Positions 7,232 to 13,903 of a stretch of DNA of 18,727 nt are shown one piece after another; position 1 is the stretch's first letter; each line of letters begins with the position of its first letter. The stretch covers positions 1 to 18,727 of the forward strand of contig USEZ01000023.1 of assembly GCA_900553775.1 (NCBI GenBank), written 5' to 3'. Position numbers and translations under genes: made by a program. The notes under the pieces are model-generated. The model was given only the letters and a program-made list of their open reading frames with translations. It was not told where the DNA came from and did no database searches. This stretch comes from an uncultured Slackia sp. Its GTDB lineage: Bacteria > Actinomycetota > Coriobacteriia > Coriobacteriales > Eggerthellaceae.

Positions 7232-8368
7232 TTACTTTCTCAAACGCATACGGGACAAGCGGATCACGGCGCGCATGGCGTCGCGCAATGCCGACGCATC
7301 GTGCCAGGTGGGGCGCAGCGGGTCGGCGAGGTCGCGCACAAGGACGACAGGCCCCTGCTGCTGGATGGCGCGGGCGTCTTCGTAGGTGATGCGCACCGGA
7401 CGAATGCCGCCCTCCTGCGCTTTCGCGGCCGATGCGGCCGCCGCGTCGCAGCAAGCGGCCCGAGCAAGGGATTCTATCCTTTTTTCGGGGCGCAAGGGCT
7501 CGGCGCTGTGAACGAGCATGTAATCGACCAGGCCGTCCATGCCATGGCGCGCAAGCGCCTCGAAATGCTCGCGCGCCGACATGCCCCACGTCTCGCCCTG
7601 CATGTCGGCGAGCGAGCAGACGAACACCACGACGCCTTTCGATGCGCGGATCGCGTCGATCACCCCCGGAACCATCAGGTTGGGAATGATCGAGGTGAAA
7701 AGCGACCCCGGGCCGAGCACGATCAGATCCGCCTCGCGGATCGCATCGAGCGCGCCCGCATAGGCATGCACCGGCGTGTCGGACTCGAGCCAGACGCGCC
7801 GAAGCGCCGTGGTGGATTTGCAGGCGCGCGCCTGGCCGTCGAGACGCACGCCGTCGCACGTCTCGGCGACAAGCATCACCTTGTCGAGCGTGGAGGGATA
7901 CACATGCCCGCGTGCCGAAAGAAGCCGCTCGCAGATCGCGATCGCCTCGGGAAACGAGCCCGTCGCATCCTCGAGCGCCGAGAGCATGAGGTTGCCGAGC
8001 GTATGGTTGCGCGCGAACGAGAAGCGGTATTTGAACGCGCGCGTCAACGGGTCGGAGGCATCGGCCGCCATGGCCGCGAGGCATTTGCGGATGTCGCCCG
8101 GCGGCAAGACGCCCGCCTCTTCGCGCAGGATGCCGGTCGAGCCGCCGTCGTCGGCCATGGCCACCACGGCCGACACGTCGGCCTCAAGCGTCAAAAGCGT
8201 CCTGATCGATACGGGCGCGCCCGTGCCGCCGCCGACGACGACGGCCTTCACGGGCGTCGCCGTATCGTGCAGCGCCTCGTCGCCCACTTCGCAGCGAAGG
8301 CGCGCGAACGCCGCCGTGGCTGCGGGATCGTAGGCGAACGGCACGTCGCGAGGAACGAATTCGGCCAT
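7232..8368 (-). CDS. yvcK: YvcK/CofD-like gluconeogenesis factor (UDP-sugar-binding regulator)
   Basis: YvcK proteins (CuvA in Mycobacterium) bind UDP-sugars and help coordinate central carbon metabolism with cell wall synthesis. They resemble CofD transferases in fold but have no proven enzyme activity. The Rossmann start VVVGGGTG is at residues 43-50, followed by ADDGGSTG, PPGDIRKCL, NHTLGNL and LGPGSLFTS, all family hallmarks. The ATG at 8368 lies one base after the rapZ stop (TGA-T-ATG), with GGGAAAGG upstream. This gives 378 residues, of which the first 40 (MAEFVPRDVPFAYDP...) form an N-terminal extension before the core. It is the third gene of the uvrC-rapZ-yvcK-whiA operon. Confidence 0.94.
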   Translation of the reverse strand: MAEFVPRDVPFAYDPAATAAFARLRCEVGDEALHDTATPVKAVVVGGGTGAPVSIRTLLTLEADVSAVVAMADDGGSTGILREEAGVLPPGDIRKCLAAMAADASDPLTRAFKYRFSFARNHTLGNLMLSALEDATGSFPEAIAICERLLSARGHVYPSTLDKVMLVAETCDGVRLDGQARACKSTTALRRVWLESDTPVHAYAGALDAIREADLIVLGPGSLFTSIIPNLMVPGVIDAIRASKGVVVFVCSLADMQGETWGMSAREHFEALARHGMDGLVDYMLVHSAEPLRPEKRIESLARAACCDAAAASAAKAQEGGIRPVRITYEDARAIQQQGPVVLVRDLADPLRPTWHDASALRDAMRAVIRLSRMRLRK

Positions 8369-8369
8369 A

Positions 8370-9320
8370 TCAGCGGGCCTTTCCCTCGGGTGCGGAACCG
8401 TCGAGCGCCGAGCGCACCGATTCGGCGAGCGCAAGATCGCGATGCGTCACGCTGACCCGATAGCCGCGCGTTTTGAGGTAGTCGCCGGTGCTTTCGGCAA
8501 GCGCGACGCTGCGATGCTGGCCTCCCGTGCACCCCACGGCGATCGCGAGCTGCTGCTTTCCTTCCTTCACATACCCGGGCATCACCACGTCGAGAAGCTC
8601 GCGCCACCGCTTGAGAAACTCCACCGTCTCGTCGCGATACATCACGAAATCGCGCACCGGGGCATCGAGGCCGGTCAGCGGACGAAGCGCCGGATCGTAA
8701 TACGGATTGGGAAGGAAGCGCACGTCCATGACGATATCGGCATCGAGCGCGGCGCCGTGCTTGAAGCCGAACGAATACACCGTGACGGCAAGCCCTTCGC
8801 GCTCGTCGACGCCCGCGAACAGCTCGCGGATCTTCGTGCGCAGCTGCATGGGCAAAAGCTCGCTCGTGTCGATGACGTCGTGCGCCGCGTTGCGCAGGGT
8901 GAACAGCAGCGCGCGCTCGGCGGCGATGCCCTGCGCGATGGTCATGCCCTCTTCGCACAGCGGATGCCTGCGGCGGCTTGCCTTGTAGCGCGCGACCAGC
9001 TTGTCGTCGTCGGCGTCGAGAAACACCACGCGATAGGCCACGCCCGAATCGGAAAGCCTTTCGAGCTCTCCTTGCAGGTCGGCGAAGAAATCCTTGTTGC
9101 GCGCATCGCAGACCACGGCGAGCTTGCGCGCCTTCTCGCAGGCGCCGCGCGCCGTCTCCAAAAGTTTCGGAATCAGGCTCGCCGGCAGGTTGTCGATGCA
9201 GAAATAGCCCAAATCTTCGAAGGCATGCATGGCCTCGGTTCGGCCCGCCCCGCTCATGCCGGTGACGATCACCAGGTCGTTGGCGTTATCGGCCCTCAGG
9301 GTTTCGGCGTCAAGGTTCAC
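8370..9320 (-). CDS. rapZ: RapZ, nucleotide-binding RNA adapter-family protein
   Basis: RapZ (YvcJ) binds nucleotides; in E. coli it also delivers the GlmZ small RNA to RNase E. The P-loop is GMSGAGRT (residues 21-28), with Arg in the usual Lys position, as in other Actinobacteria. Other landmarks are FEDLGYFCIDNLP, SFGFKHG, DVRFLPNPYY and the C-terminal GCTGGQHRSVALAE. I chose the GTG at 9320 (316 residues) because AAGAGGTGG precedes it at a proper distance. An alternative GTG at 9371 overlaps the uvrC stop (GTGA), would add 17 residues and has no ribosome binding site. The product of yvcK follows after one base. The E. coli small-RNA partner is not expected here, so the role is probably metabolite sensing with YvcK; this is inference. 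Confidence 0.94.
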   Translation of the reverse strand: MNLDAETLRADNANDLVIVTGMSGAGRTEAMHAFEDLGYFCIDNLPASLIPKLLETARGACEKARKLAVVCDARNKDFFADLQGELERLSDSGVAYRVVFLDADDDKLVARYKASRRRHPLCEEGMTIAQGIAAERALLFTLRNAAHDVIDTSELLPMQLRTKIRELFAGVDEREGLAVTVYSFGFKHGAALDADIVMDVRFLPNPYYDPALRPLTGLDAPVRDFVMYRDETVEFLKRWRELLDVVMPGYVKEGKQQLAIAVGCTGGQHRSVALAESTGDYLKTRGYRVSVTHRDLALAESVRSALDGSAPEGKAR

Positions 9321-9367
9321 GGCCCACCTCTTTTCAGGACGGCGCAGCCCTATGAGGGCCGCGCCGC

Positions 9368-11305
9368 TCACTCGTCGGATTCGATTCGGAAGCGGCGCTC
9401 ATTATACTGCGCGAGCACCGCGTAGACTTCTTCGGCCACCTCCTGCGGCACCGCTTTCGCGGCCACGATGTCTTCGAGGCTCGCCTCGCACAGCTTGCGA
9501 AAGCCGCCCATGGCCGAAAGCAGGGCCTTTTTGCGCACGGGCCCCAGCCCCACCACGTCGTCGAGGATCGACTTCGTCATGCCCTTGCCGCGCAGCTCGC
9601 GATGAAACGTGATGGCGAAGCGGTGGCTTTCGTCGCGCACGTGCTTGACGAGATACAGCGAGCTCGACCCGCTCGGAAGCACCACCGGGCCGCTGTCTTG
9701 CCACGGCACGAACAGCTCCTCATCGCGCTTGGCCAGGCCCGCCACGGGAATGTCGGAGATACCGAGTTCTTCGAGCTGGGCAAGCGCCGCCGTGAGCTGG
9801 GGTTTTCCGCCGTCGACGATCAACAGGTCGGGCTTTTTGCCGAACCGCTCGTCGGCCATGCGCTCGGGAGCGTAGCGCCGCCCGAGCACCTCGCGCATGC
9901 TCAAGAAGTCGTTCGCCTCGGAAAGCGGCGTCTTGATCTTGAAACGGCGGTATTGGTTCTTATCGGGCCTGCCGCCCGTGAACACCACCATGGACGCCAC
10001 GGTGTAGGACCCGTGGATCGTGGAGATGTCGAAGCATTCGATGCGCATCGGCGGCGCATCGAGCGCCAGCGCGCTTTCGAGCTGCAACAGCGCGTCGTTG
10101 ATGCGCTTGTCTTCGTAGTTGGTGCGCACCTTGTAGCGGTTGAGCGTATGGGCGGCGTTTTTGCGCGCCATCGCCAAAAGCTCGGCCTTCTCGCCGCGCT
10201 GCGGCACGGTGAAGCGCACCTTGGCCCCGTGGGGGCTTGCGAGCTTTTCGGTCAGCCAGCCCTCCATGGCGCTTGCGTCTTCGAGCTCGCAGTCCACGAT
10301 GACCTCGTGGGGAACGGATGTCGTGGCGTCGTAGTAGCGCAGGAGGAAATTGTGCAGCAGGTCGGCGTCGGGCACATCGCGGCCGCGGTCGAGCACGAAC
10401 TCGTTGCCGTTGATGATGCGGCCCTCGCGGATCATGAACACGTGCACGCCCGCGATCGTCTCTTCGCGCTCGATGCCGATCACGTCGGCGTTCAGATTGC
10501 GGGTCGAAACGGCATGCTGTCGGTCGGAAAGCGACTCGATCGTGTCGATGCGCGCCTTGATGCGCGCCGCGCGTTCGAAATCGAGCTCGGCCGCCGCGTC
10601 GGCCATTTCGGCGGAAAGCTCCTCGACGAACTCGCGGCGGTTGCCCGCCAAAAAGCGCTCGATCCGAGCGACGTTTTCGGCATACCGCTCGGGCGTGATC
10701 CAGCCGCAGCACGCGCCCGGCCCCAGCCCCACGTGGGCATCGAAGCAGGGACGGGCGCCCCCCTCGCTCAAAACCGCATCGGGCGAGGCCGCATCGAGCT
10801 TGCGCTTGAGACGGCGCCATTCGGCGCATTTCGACGCGCAGATCGGAACCGCCTTGCGGGCGATGTCCACCAGATTGCGCGCGGCGCGGCTGTCGGTATA
10901 GGGGCCGAAATAGCGCGTGCCCGCAACATGCTTCTCCCGCGTGTATTTGATGGCGGGAAACACGTCGCCTTTCGTGATGGCGATGAACGGATAGCTTTTG
11001 TCGTCTTTGAAATCGGCGTTGAAAAACGGGCTGTACTGGCTGATGAGGTTCTTCTCGAGCACCAGCGATTCATGCTCGTTTTCCACCACGATGTATTCGA
11101 ACGAGTCGATCTGCTCGAGCATGAGCGGGATCTTGGCACGCTCGTCTTGCCCCATGACGTATTGCTTCATGCGGGCGCGCAGCTGCTTGGCCTTGCCGAC
11201 GTAGACGACGTTTCCGTCTTTGTCTTTCCACAGATAGACGCCCGGCAGCGCGGGAACGCTCGCCAGTTCTTGCTTTATTTCTCGGATGCGTGCTTCGTTT
11301 GCCAT
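9368..11305 (-). CDS. uvrC: UvrC, excinuclease ABC subunit C
   Basis: UvrC makes both incisions of nucleotide excision repair with UvrA and UvrB. The 645-residue protein has an N-terminal GIY-YIG nuclease domain (PGVYLW 21-26, VVYVGKA 33-39), a cysteine region (C156, C160, C187, C199, C200), a UvrB-binding UVR helix pair at about 224-258, an RNase H-like 5' nuclease domain (ECFDIS, IVDGGKPQL, HRFAITFH) and tandem C-terminal helix-hairpin-helix motifs (GLGPVRKKALL). The ATG at 11305 begins the conserved protein. The frame is open 69 codons further upstream, but that part has no UvrC similarity. There is no ribosome binding site; a TATACT box lies seven bases before the ATG, so the mRNA is probably leaderless. 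The cysteine region carries roughly 15 extra residues (163-183) compared with typical UvrC. Confidence 0.97.
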   Translation of the reverse strand: MANEARIREIKQELASVPALPGVYLWKDKDGNVVYVGKAKQLRARMKQYVMGQDERAKIPLMLEQIDSFEYIVVENEHESLVLEKNLISQYSPFFNADFKDDKSYPFIAITKGDVFPAIKYTREKHVAGTRYFGPYTDSRAARNLVDIARKAVPICASKCAEWRRLKRKLDAASPDAVLSEGGARPCFDAHVGLGPGACCGWITPERYAENVARIERFLAGNRREFVEELSAEMADAAAELDFERAARIKARIDTIESLSDRQHAVSTRNLNADVIGIEREETIAGVHVFMIREGRIINGNEFVLDRGRDVPDADLLHNFLLRYYDATTSVPHEVIVDCELEDASAMEGWLTEKLASPHGAKVRFTVPQRGEKAELLAMARKNAAHTLNRYKVRTNYEDKRINDALLQLESALALDAPPMRIECFDISTIHGSYTVASMVVFTGGRPDKNQYRRFKIKTPLSEANDFLSMREVLGRRYAPERMADERFGKKPDLLIVDGGKPQLTAALAQLEELGISDIPVAGLAKRDEELFVPWQDSGPVVLPSGSSSLYLVKHVRDESHRFAITFHRELRGKGMTKSILDDVVGLGPVRKKALLSAMGGFRKLCEASLEDIVAAKAVPQEVAEEVYAVLAQYNERRFRIESDE

Positions 11306-11312
11306 GAAGCGC

Positions 11313-11318
11313 AGTATA
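11313..11318 (-). promoter_or_regulatory. Candidate -10 box for leaderless uvrC
   Basis: On the - strand TATACT lies seven bases upstream of the uvrC ATG. The usual distance from the -10 to the transcription start would place it at 11306-11305, that is, at the start codon. The -35 region (TTTCGG) is weak. The lack of any ribosome binding site before uvrC agrees with a leaderless transcript, which is common in Actinobacteria. Confidence 0.5.
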
Positions 11319-11360
11319 GAGCACGGCGAAACAGGCCGAAAGGCGGCGCTCTGCGCTGCA

Positions 11361-11386
11361 CCGTTTCGGCAAAAGCGCCGAAACGG
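11361..11386. repeat. Perfect 10-bp inverted repeat upstream of uvrC
   Basis: CCGTTTCGGC (11361-11370) and GCCGAAACGG (11377-11386) are perfect complements with a six-base loop AAAAGC. No T-run follows on either strand, so it is not a standard intrinsic terminator. It lies about 55-80 bases upstream of the uvrC start and 140 bases after lysO. It could be an operator for the uvrC operon or a stabilising 3' hairpin of the lysO transcript. Confidence 0.55.
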
Positions 11387-11490
11387 GACGATTCGCCCGG
11401 AGACGCCGAGACGGCAAGGCCCGCAAAGCGCGGACGGACGGGCGCCGCAAGACGACGCGCGGCACGTGCGCACGGCGGCGAAGGAGAAAT

Positions 11491-11508
11491 GCCCGAAGGC
11501 CCCCGGGC
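11491..11508 (-). terminator. Possible weak terminator of lysO
   Basis: Read on the - strand, GCCCG and CGGGC pair around an eight-base loop (with inner GGCC/GG-rich alternatives), followed by ATTTCTCCTT. It lies 18 bases after the lysO stop codon. The stem is short and the T-tract is interrupted, so this is a weak call. Confidence 0.35.
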
Positions 11509-11525
11509 GCATTGCGGGCCTTGCC

Positions 11526-12476
11526 CTACATCAGCGCATGGAAGAATTCGATGAGCACCGGCACGAGCGCCGAGCAGATCACGCCGTTGACCACGGAAAG
11601 CACCACCGTTTCCGAATTGGTGCAGCGGATCATCATGGGAAGCGTGGTGTCTTCGCTCGTGGCGCCCGCGGGCGCTATGCAGGTGGGATAGTTCAGATGG
11701 CGCGCAATCAAGGGGATGGTGAAAAACGAGATGAGCTCGCGCAGCAGGTTGGCAAGAAACGTGACGCTTCCCACCTCGGCCCCCGCGATGCCCGTGAGCA
11801 TGACGCCCGAAAGGCTGTACCACCCGAACCCCGACGCGATCGCGCCGCCCACCGGCAGCGAGAACCCGCACAGAAGCGCGGCGAGAAGCCCGCCTGCGAT
11901 AGAGCCGACGACGATGCCGAAGGGGATGATCAACACGCGCACGTGATACTGCTTGATCTTGCCGATAAGCCCCTTGCTGCCCCCCACGCTGATGCCCACG
12001 AAAAACATCAGGGCGAACAGCACCCAGTCGGAATGGGCGACGAGAGCGTCGACCGGCGGCAGGGGGACGGGGGCAAGGCCCGCCGCCACGCCGAGCACGA
12101 GCGCGCCGACGGCGATCGCGATCATCGTCGACTCGCCGCCGTCGGCGTCCACCGACTCGCGCGCCGCGACATGGGCGGCGTCTTCGGCATGGCGGCGCGT
12201 GATATCGGACATGAACGCGCGCGAGAGAAGATAGACGGCAACGACGGAACATGCGATCGGCAGCACGGCGAAGGCGAGGCTTGCCGCGCCGAGCGAAGCG
12301 AGCTCGTCGAGAAAGCCGTCGCGCCCGCCGAGCATGGCGCCCATGGAAAAGATCAGAAGGCCCGTGGCCGCCAGCGTGCATGCCGCGTTCGCCTTTTTGA
12401 GCGAATCGGGAAACACCGTGGCTCCGACCAAGACCCCCACGCACATCACAACCAGTATCTCCACGAGGCCTTCCAT
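11526..12476 (-). CDS. lysO: LysO-family lysine exporter (DUF340)
   Basis: LysO (YbjE in E. coli) exports L-lysine from the cytoplasm. The 316-residue protein is almost entirely hydrophobic, with about eight membrane segments. It has the family signatures GFGWYSLSGVMLT, FLANLLRELISFFTIPLIA and AGATSEDTTLPMM in the C-terminal half. E. coli LysO is about 300 residues, a good match. I chose the ATG at 12476 (MEGLVEILVVM) because the protein then begins directly with a membrane helix as in relatives. The ribosome binding site there is poor (AAAGG touches the ATG). GTG at 12464 with GGAAGG four bases upstream, or ATG at 12500, are possible alternatives. It has its own extended -10 promoter and is divergent from the dehydratase-like operon. 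Confidence 0.87.
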   Translation of the reverse strand: MEGLVEILVVMCVGVLVGATVFPDSLKKANAACTLAATGLLIFSMGAMLGGRDGFLDELASLGAASLAFAVLPIACSVVAVYLLSRAFMSDITRRHAEDAAHVAARESVDADGGESTMIAIAVGALVLGVAAGLAPVPLPPVDALVAHSDWVLFALMFFVGISVGGSKGLIGKIKQYHVRVLIIPFGIVVGSIAGGLLAALLCGFSLPVGGAIASGFGWYSLSGVMLTGIAGAEVGSVTFLANLLRELISFFTIPLIARHLNYPTCIAPAGATSEDTTLPMMIRCTNSETVVLSVVNGVICSALVPVLIEFFHALM

Positions 12477-12525
12477 CCTTTCGCGACATCGATCCGCCAT
12501 CCGCGCGACGGCGCACGGACTGCCC

Positions 12526-12534
12526 AGTATAGCA
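12526..12534 (-). promoter_or_regulatory. Extended -10 promoter of lysO
   Basis: On the - strand the sequence reads TGCTATACT: extended TG at 12533-12534 and -10 hexamer TATACT at 12526-12531. Transcription would start near 12519, giving a leader of about 43 bases to the ATG at 12476. Confidence 0.55.
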
Positions 12535-12650
12535 ACCGCGCGCGTCGATGGGCACATTCCGCCCGCCGCGCGACCGCGCCGTGCGCCGCGGCGAAGTTCA
12601 CGAAACGATGACGATCGAAGGCACGCCTGCGCCATGTGCGCATGCCCTCG

Positions 12651-12656
12651 CATAAT
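12651..12656 (+). promoter_or_regulatory. Candidate -10 box of the dehydratase-like operon
   Basis: CATAAT differs from the -10 consensus at one position and would start transcription near 12663, about 22 bases before the ATG at 12685. No good -35 or extended TG is seen. The position in the divergent region facing lysO supports a promoter here. Confidence 0.35.
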
Positions 12657-12684
12657 GAAGACTTACCGCTATCGAAGGAACGCC

Positions 12685-13695
12685 ATGCCATCCCATCGAA
12701 AAGAAGACGCCCCCTATGCCGACATCCGCACGATCGGCATCCCCCGGGCTTTGATGTATCACCGCTACGCGCCCGCGTGGACGGCCTTTTTCGAAGCGCT
12801 CGGCCGCGATGTCGTCGTGAGCAGGCCCACCGACGCCTCCCTGCTCGAACGCGGCGCGGCGCTTTCCGTCGACGAATGCTGCCTCGCGTCCAAGGCCTAC
12901 ATGGGCCACGTCGAATCCCTGATCGGATCGTGCGACGCCGTATTCGTCGCAAGTCTCGCGAACCTCGGGCGCCTTGCGAGCTTTTGCACCAAATACCAGG
13001 CGCTTCCCGACCTCGTGCGCAACACGTTCGCCGAAACGGACCTGCGCGTCGTCTCCTGCGCGGTCGAAGCGCAAGAGACGAAAACGACCATGGAAGACGC
13101 CTTCGCGGGTCTCGGCCTCGATTTCGGCGCGACGCCCAAAGAGGCGAAAGCGGCCGTCAAGGCGGGACGCGCCGCGCTCAAGGCCGCCGAAAGCGCAGCC
13201 GCCGACGAGCTCGACCGCACGCTGCGCGGCATCGAACGGGCAAGAAAGCGCGCCTCGGGCGACGGCGAAGACGAACCGCTCGCCATCCTGGTGGCGGCGC
13301 ACCCGTACGTCGCCTGCGACCCGCTCATAGGAGGGCCCGTGATCGACGAGCTGCGCAACATGGGCGCCGCCGTGCTGCTCGCGCACGATTTCGACCATGC
13401 GCGCGCCCTCAAGGAAAGCAAGCGCTTCTCGAGCACGATGCCGTGGATCGTCAACCGCGAGCTCGTCGGAGCCATGCTCTGCCTGCACGAGCGCATCGAC
13501 GGCATCGTGCTCATCAGCGCATTTCCATGCGGGCCCGACTCCATGACCAACGACGCGATCGCCCGGCATATCGAAGGAAAGCCCCTGCTCACGCTGACCG
13601 TCGACGCCCAAAGCGGCACGGCAGGGCTCGAAACGCGCGTCGAGAGCTTCGTCGATATCCTTCGTTACCGACGAAAAGGAGGCTATCTGCGATGA
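12685..13695 (+). CDS. 2-hydroxyacyl-CoA dehydratase-like protein, subunit 1 (DUF2229-type, activase-associated)
   Basis: The 336-residue protein begins with the family pattern IRTIGIPRALMYHRYAPAWTAFFEALG (in two parts, residues 14-40), followed by VDECCLASKAYMGH (Cys65-Cys66) and a C-terminal half with ILVAAHPYVACDP, ISAFPCGPDS and GLETRVESFVDI. These are features of acyl-CoA-dehydratase-activase-related proteins of the 2-hydroxyglutaryl-CoA dehydratase superfamily (COG3580/DUF2229). Cysteines at 65, 66, 83, 101, 125, 211, 266 and 282 could bind an iron-sulfur cluster. The ATG at 12685 has AAGGAA six bases upstream; an in-frame ATG at 12655 overlaps the promoter. Its stop overlaps the ATG of the next reading frame (ATGA at 13692). 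A middle segment of about residues 150-195 is Ala/Lys/Glu-rich and probably helical. Substrate and reaction are unknown. Confidence 0.82.
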   Translation: MPSHRKEDAPYADIRTIGIPRALMYHRYAPAWTAFFEALGRDVVVSRPTDASLLERGAALSVDECCLASKAYMGHVESLIGSCDAVFVASLANLGRLASFCTKYQALPDLVRNTFAETDLRVVSCAVEAQETKTTMEDAFAGLGLDFGATPKEAKAAVKAGRAALKAAESAAADELDRTLRGIERARKRASGDGEDEPLAILVAAHPYVACDPLIGGPVIDELRNMGAAVLLAHDFDHARALKESKRFSSTMPWIVNRELVGAMLCLHERIDGIVLISAFPCGPDSMTNDAIARHIEGKPLLTLTVDAQSGTAGLETRVESFVDILRYRRKGGYLR

Positions 13696-13898
13696 ATGCG
13701 ACCGATTCCGCGCGCAAAGACGCCGCCCGAAGCGCGAACGATCCTCTTCCGCTGCGCGCCGCCAATTTCCTAGGCGATACGCTCGATGCGCTCGATACGC
13801 TGACGCGCCGCTACGACGACGGCCCGCGCGCCGGCGTCGCCGCCGCGAAGGGCGGCGCGAAACGCACGCCAAGCGCAAGCGCCACCGCCACGCCAAAA
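13692..13898 (+). other. Start and N-terminal segment of dehydratase-like subunit 2, in a different frame from its body
   Basis: The strong ribosome binding site AAAAGGAGG lies nine bases before an ATG at 13692, which overlaps the previous stop as ATGA. This frame encodes MNATDSARKDAARSANDPL and continues for 69 codons up to a Lys AAA at 13896-13898 with no similarity to a separate protein. The conserved body of subunit 2 then follows in the -1 frame. In this frame translation would otherwise end at 14216 (174 residues). I read this segment as the true N-terminus of subunit 2, separated from it by a one-base loss or by frameshifting. Joined at the AAAA run, the product would be about 421 residues. 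The exact shift point could be anywhere from about 13850 to 13903. Confidence 0.6.
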
Positions 13899-13903
13899 CC
13901 AAG

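Noticed and set aside
7227..8084. 286-residue upstream extension of whiA
   Set aside because: WhiA begins with MSFTADVKDEL at 7226. The upstream frame overlaps yvcK, which is certain in its own frame.
11306..11512. 69-residue upstream extension of uvrC
   Set aside because: It has no similarity to UvrC, would cover the inverted repeat and the TATACT box, and has no ribosome binding site.
9602..11554. 650-codon open frame on the + strand inside uvrC
   Set aside because: It is a shadow of UvrC, whose domains are complete on the - strand.
13892..13900. Classical slippery heptamer for programmed -1 frameshifting
   Set aside because: The bases GCCAAAACC in the start frame (ACG CCA AAA CCA) do not fit X-XXY-YYZ, and no upstream Shine-Dalgarno stimulator or downstream pseudoknot is evident. 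Only single-codon slippage on A-AAA remains possible.
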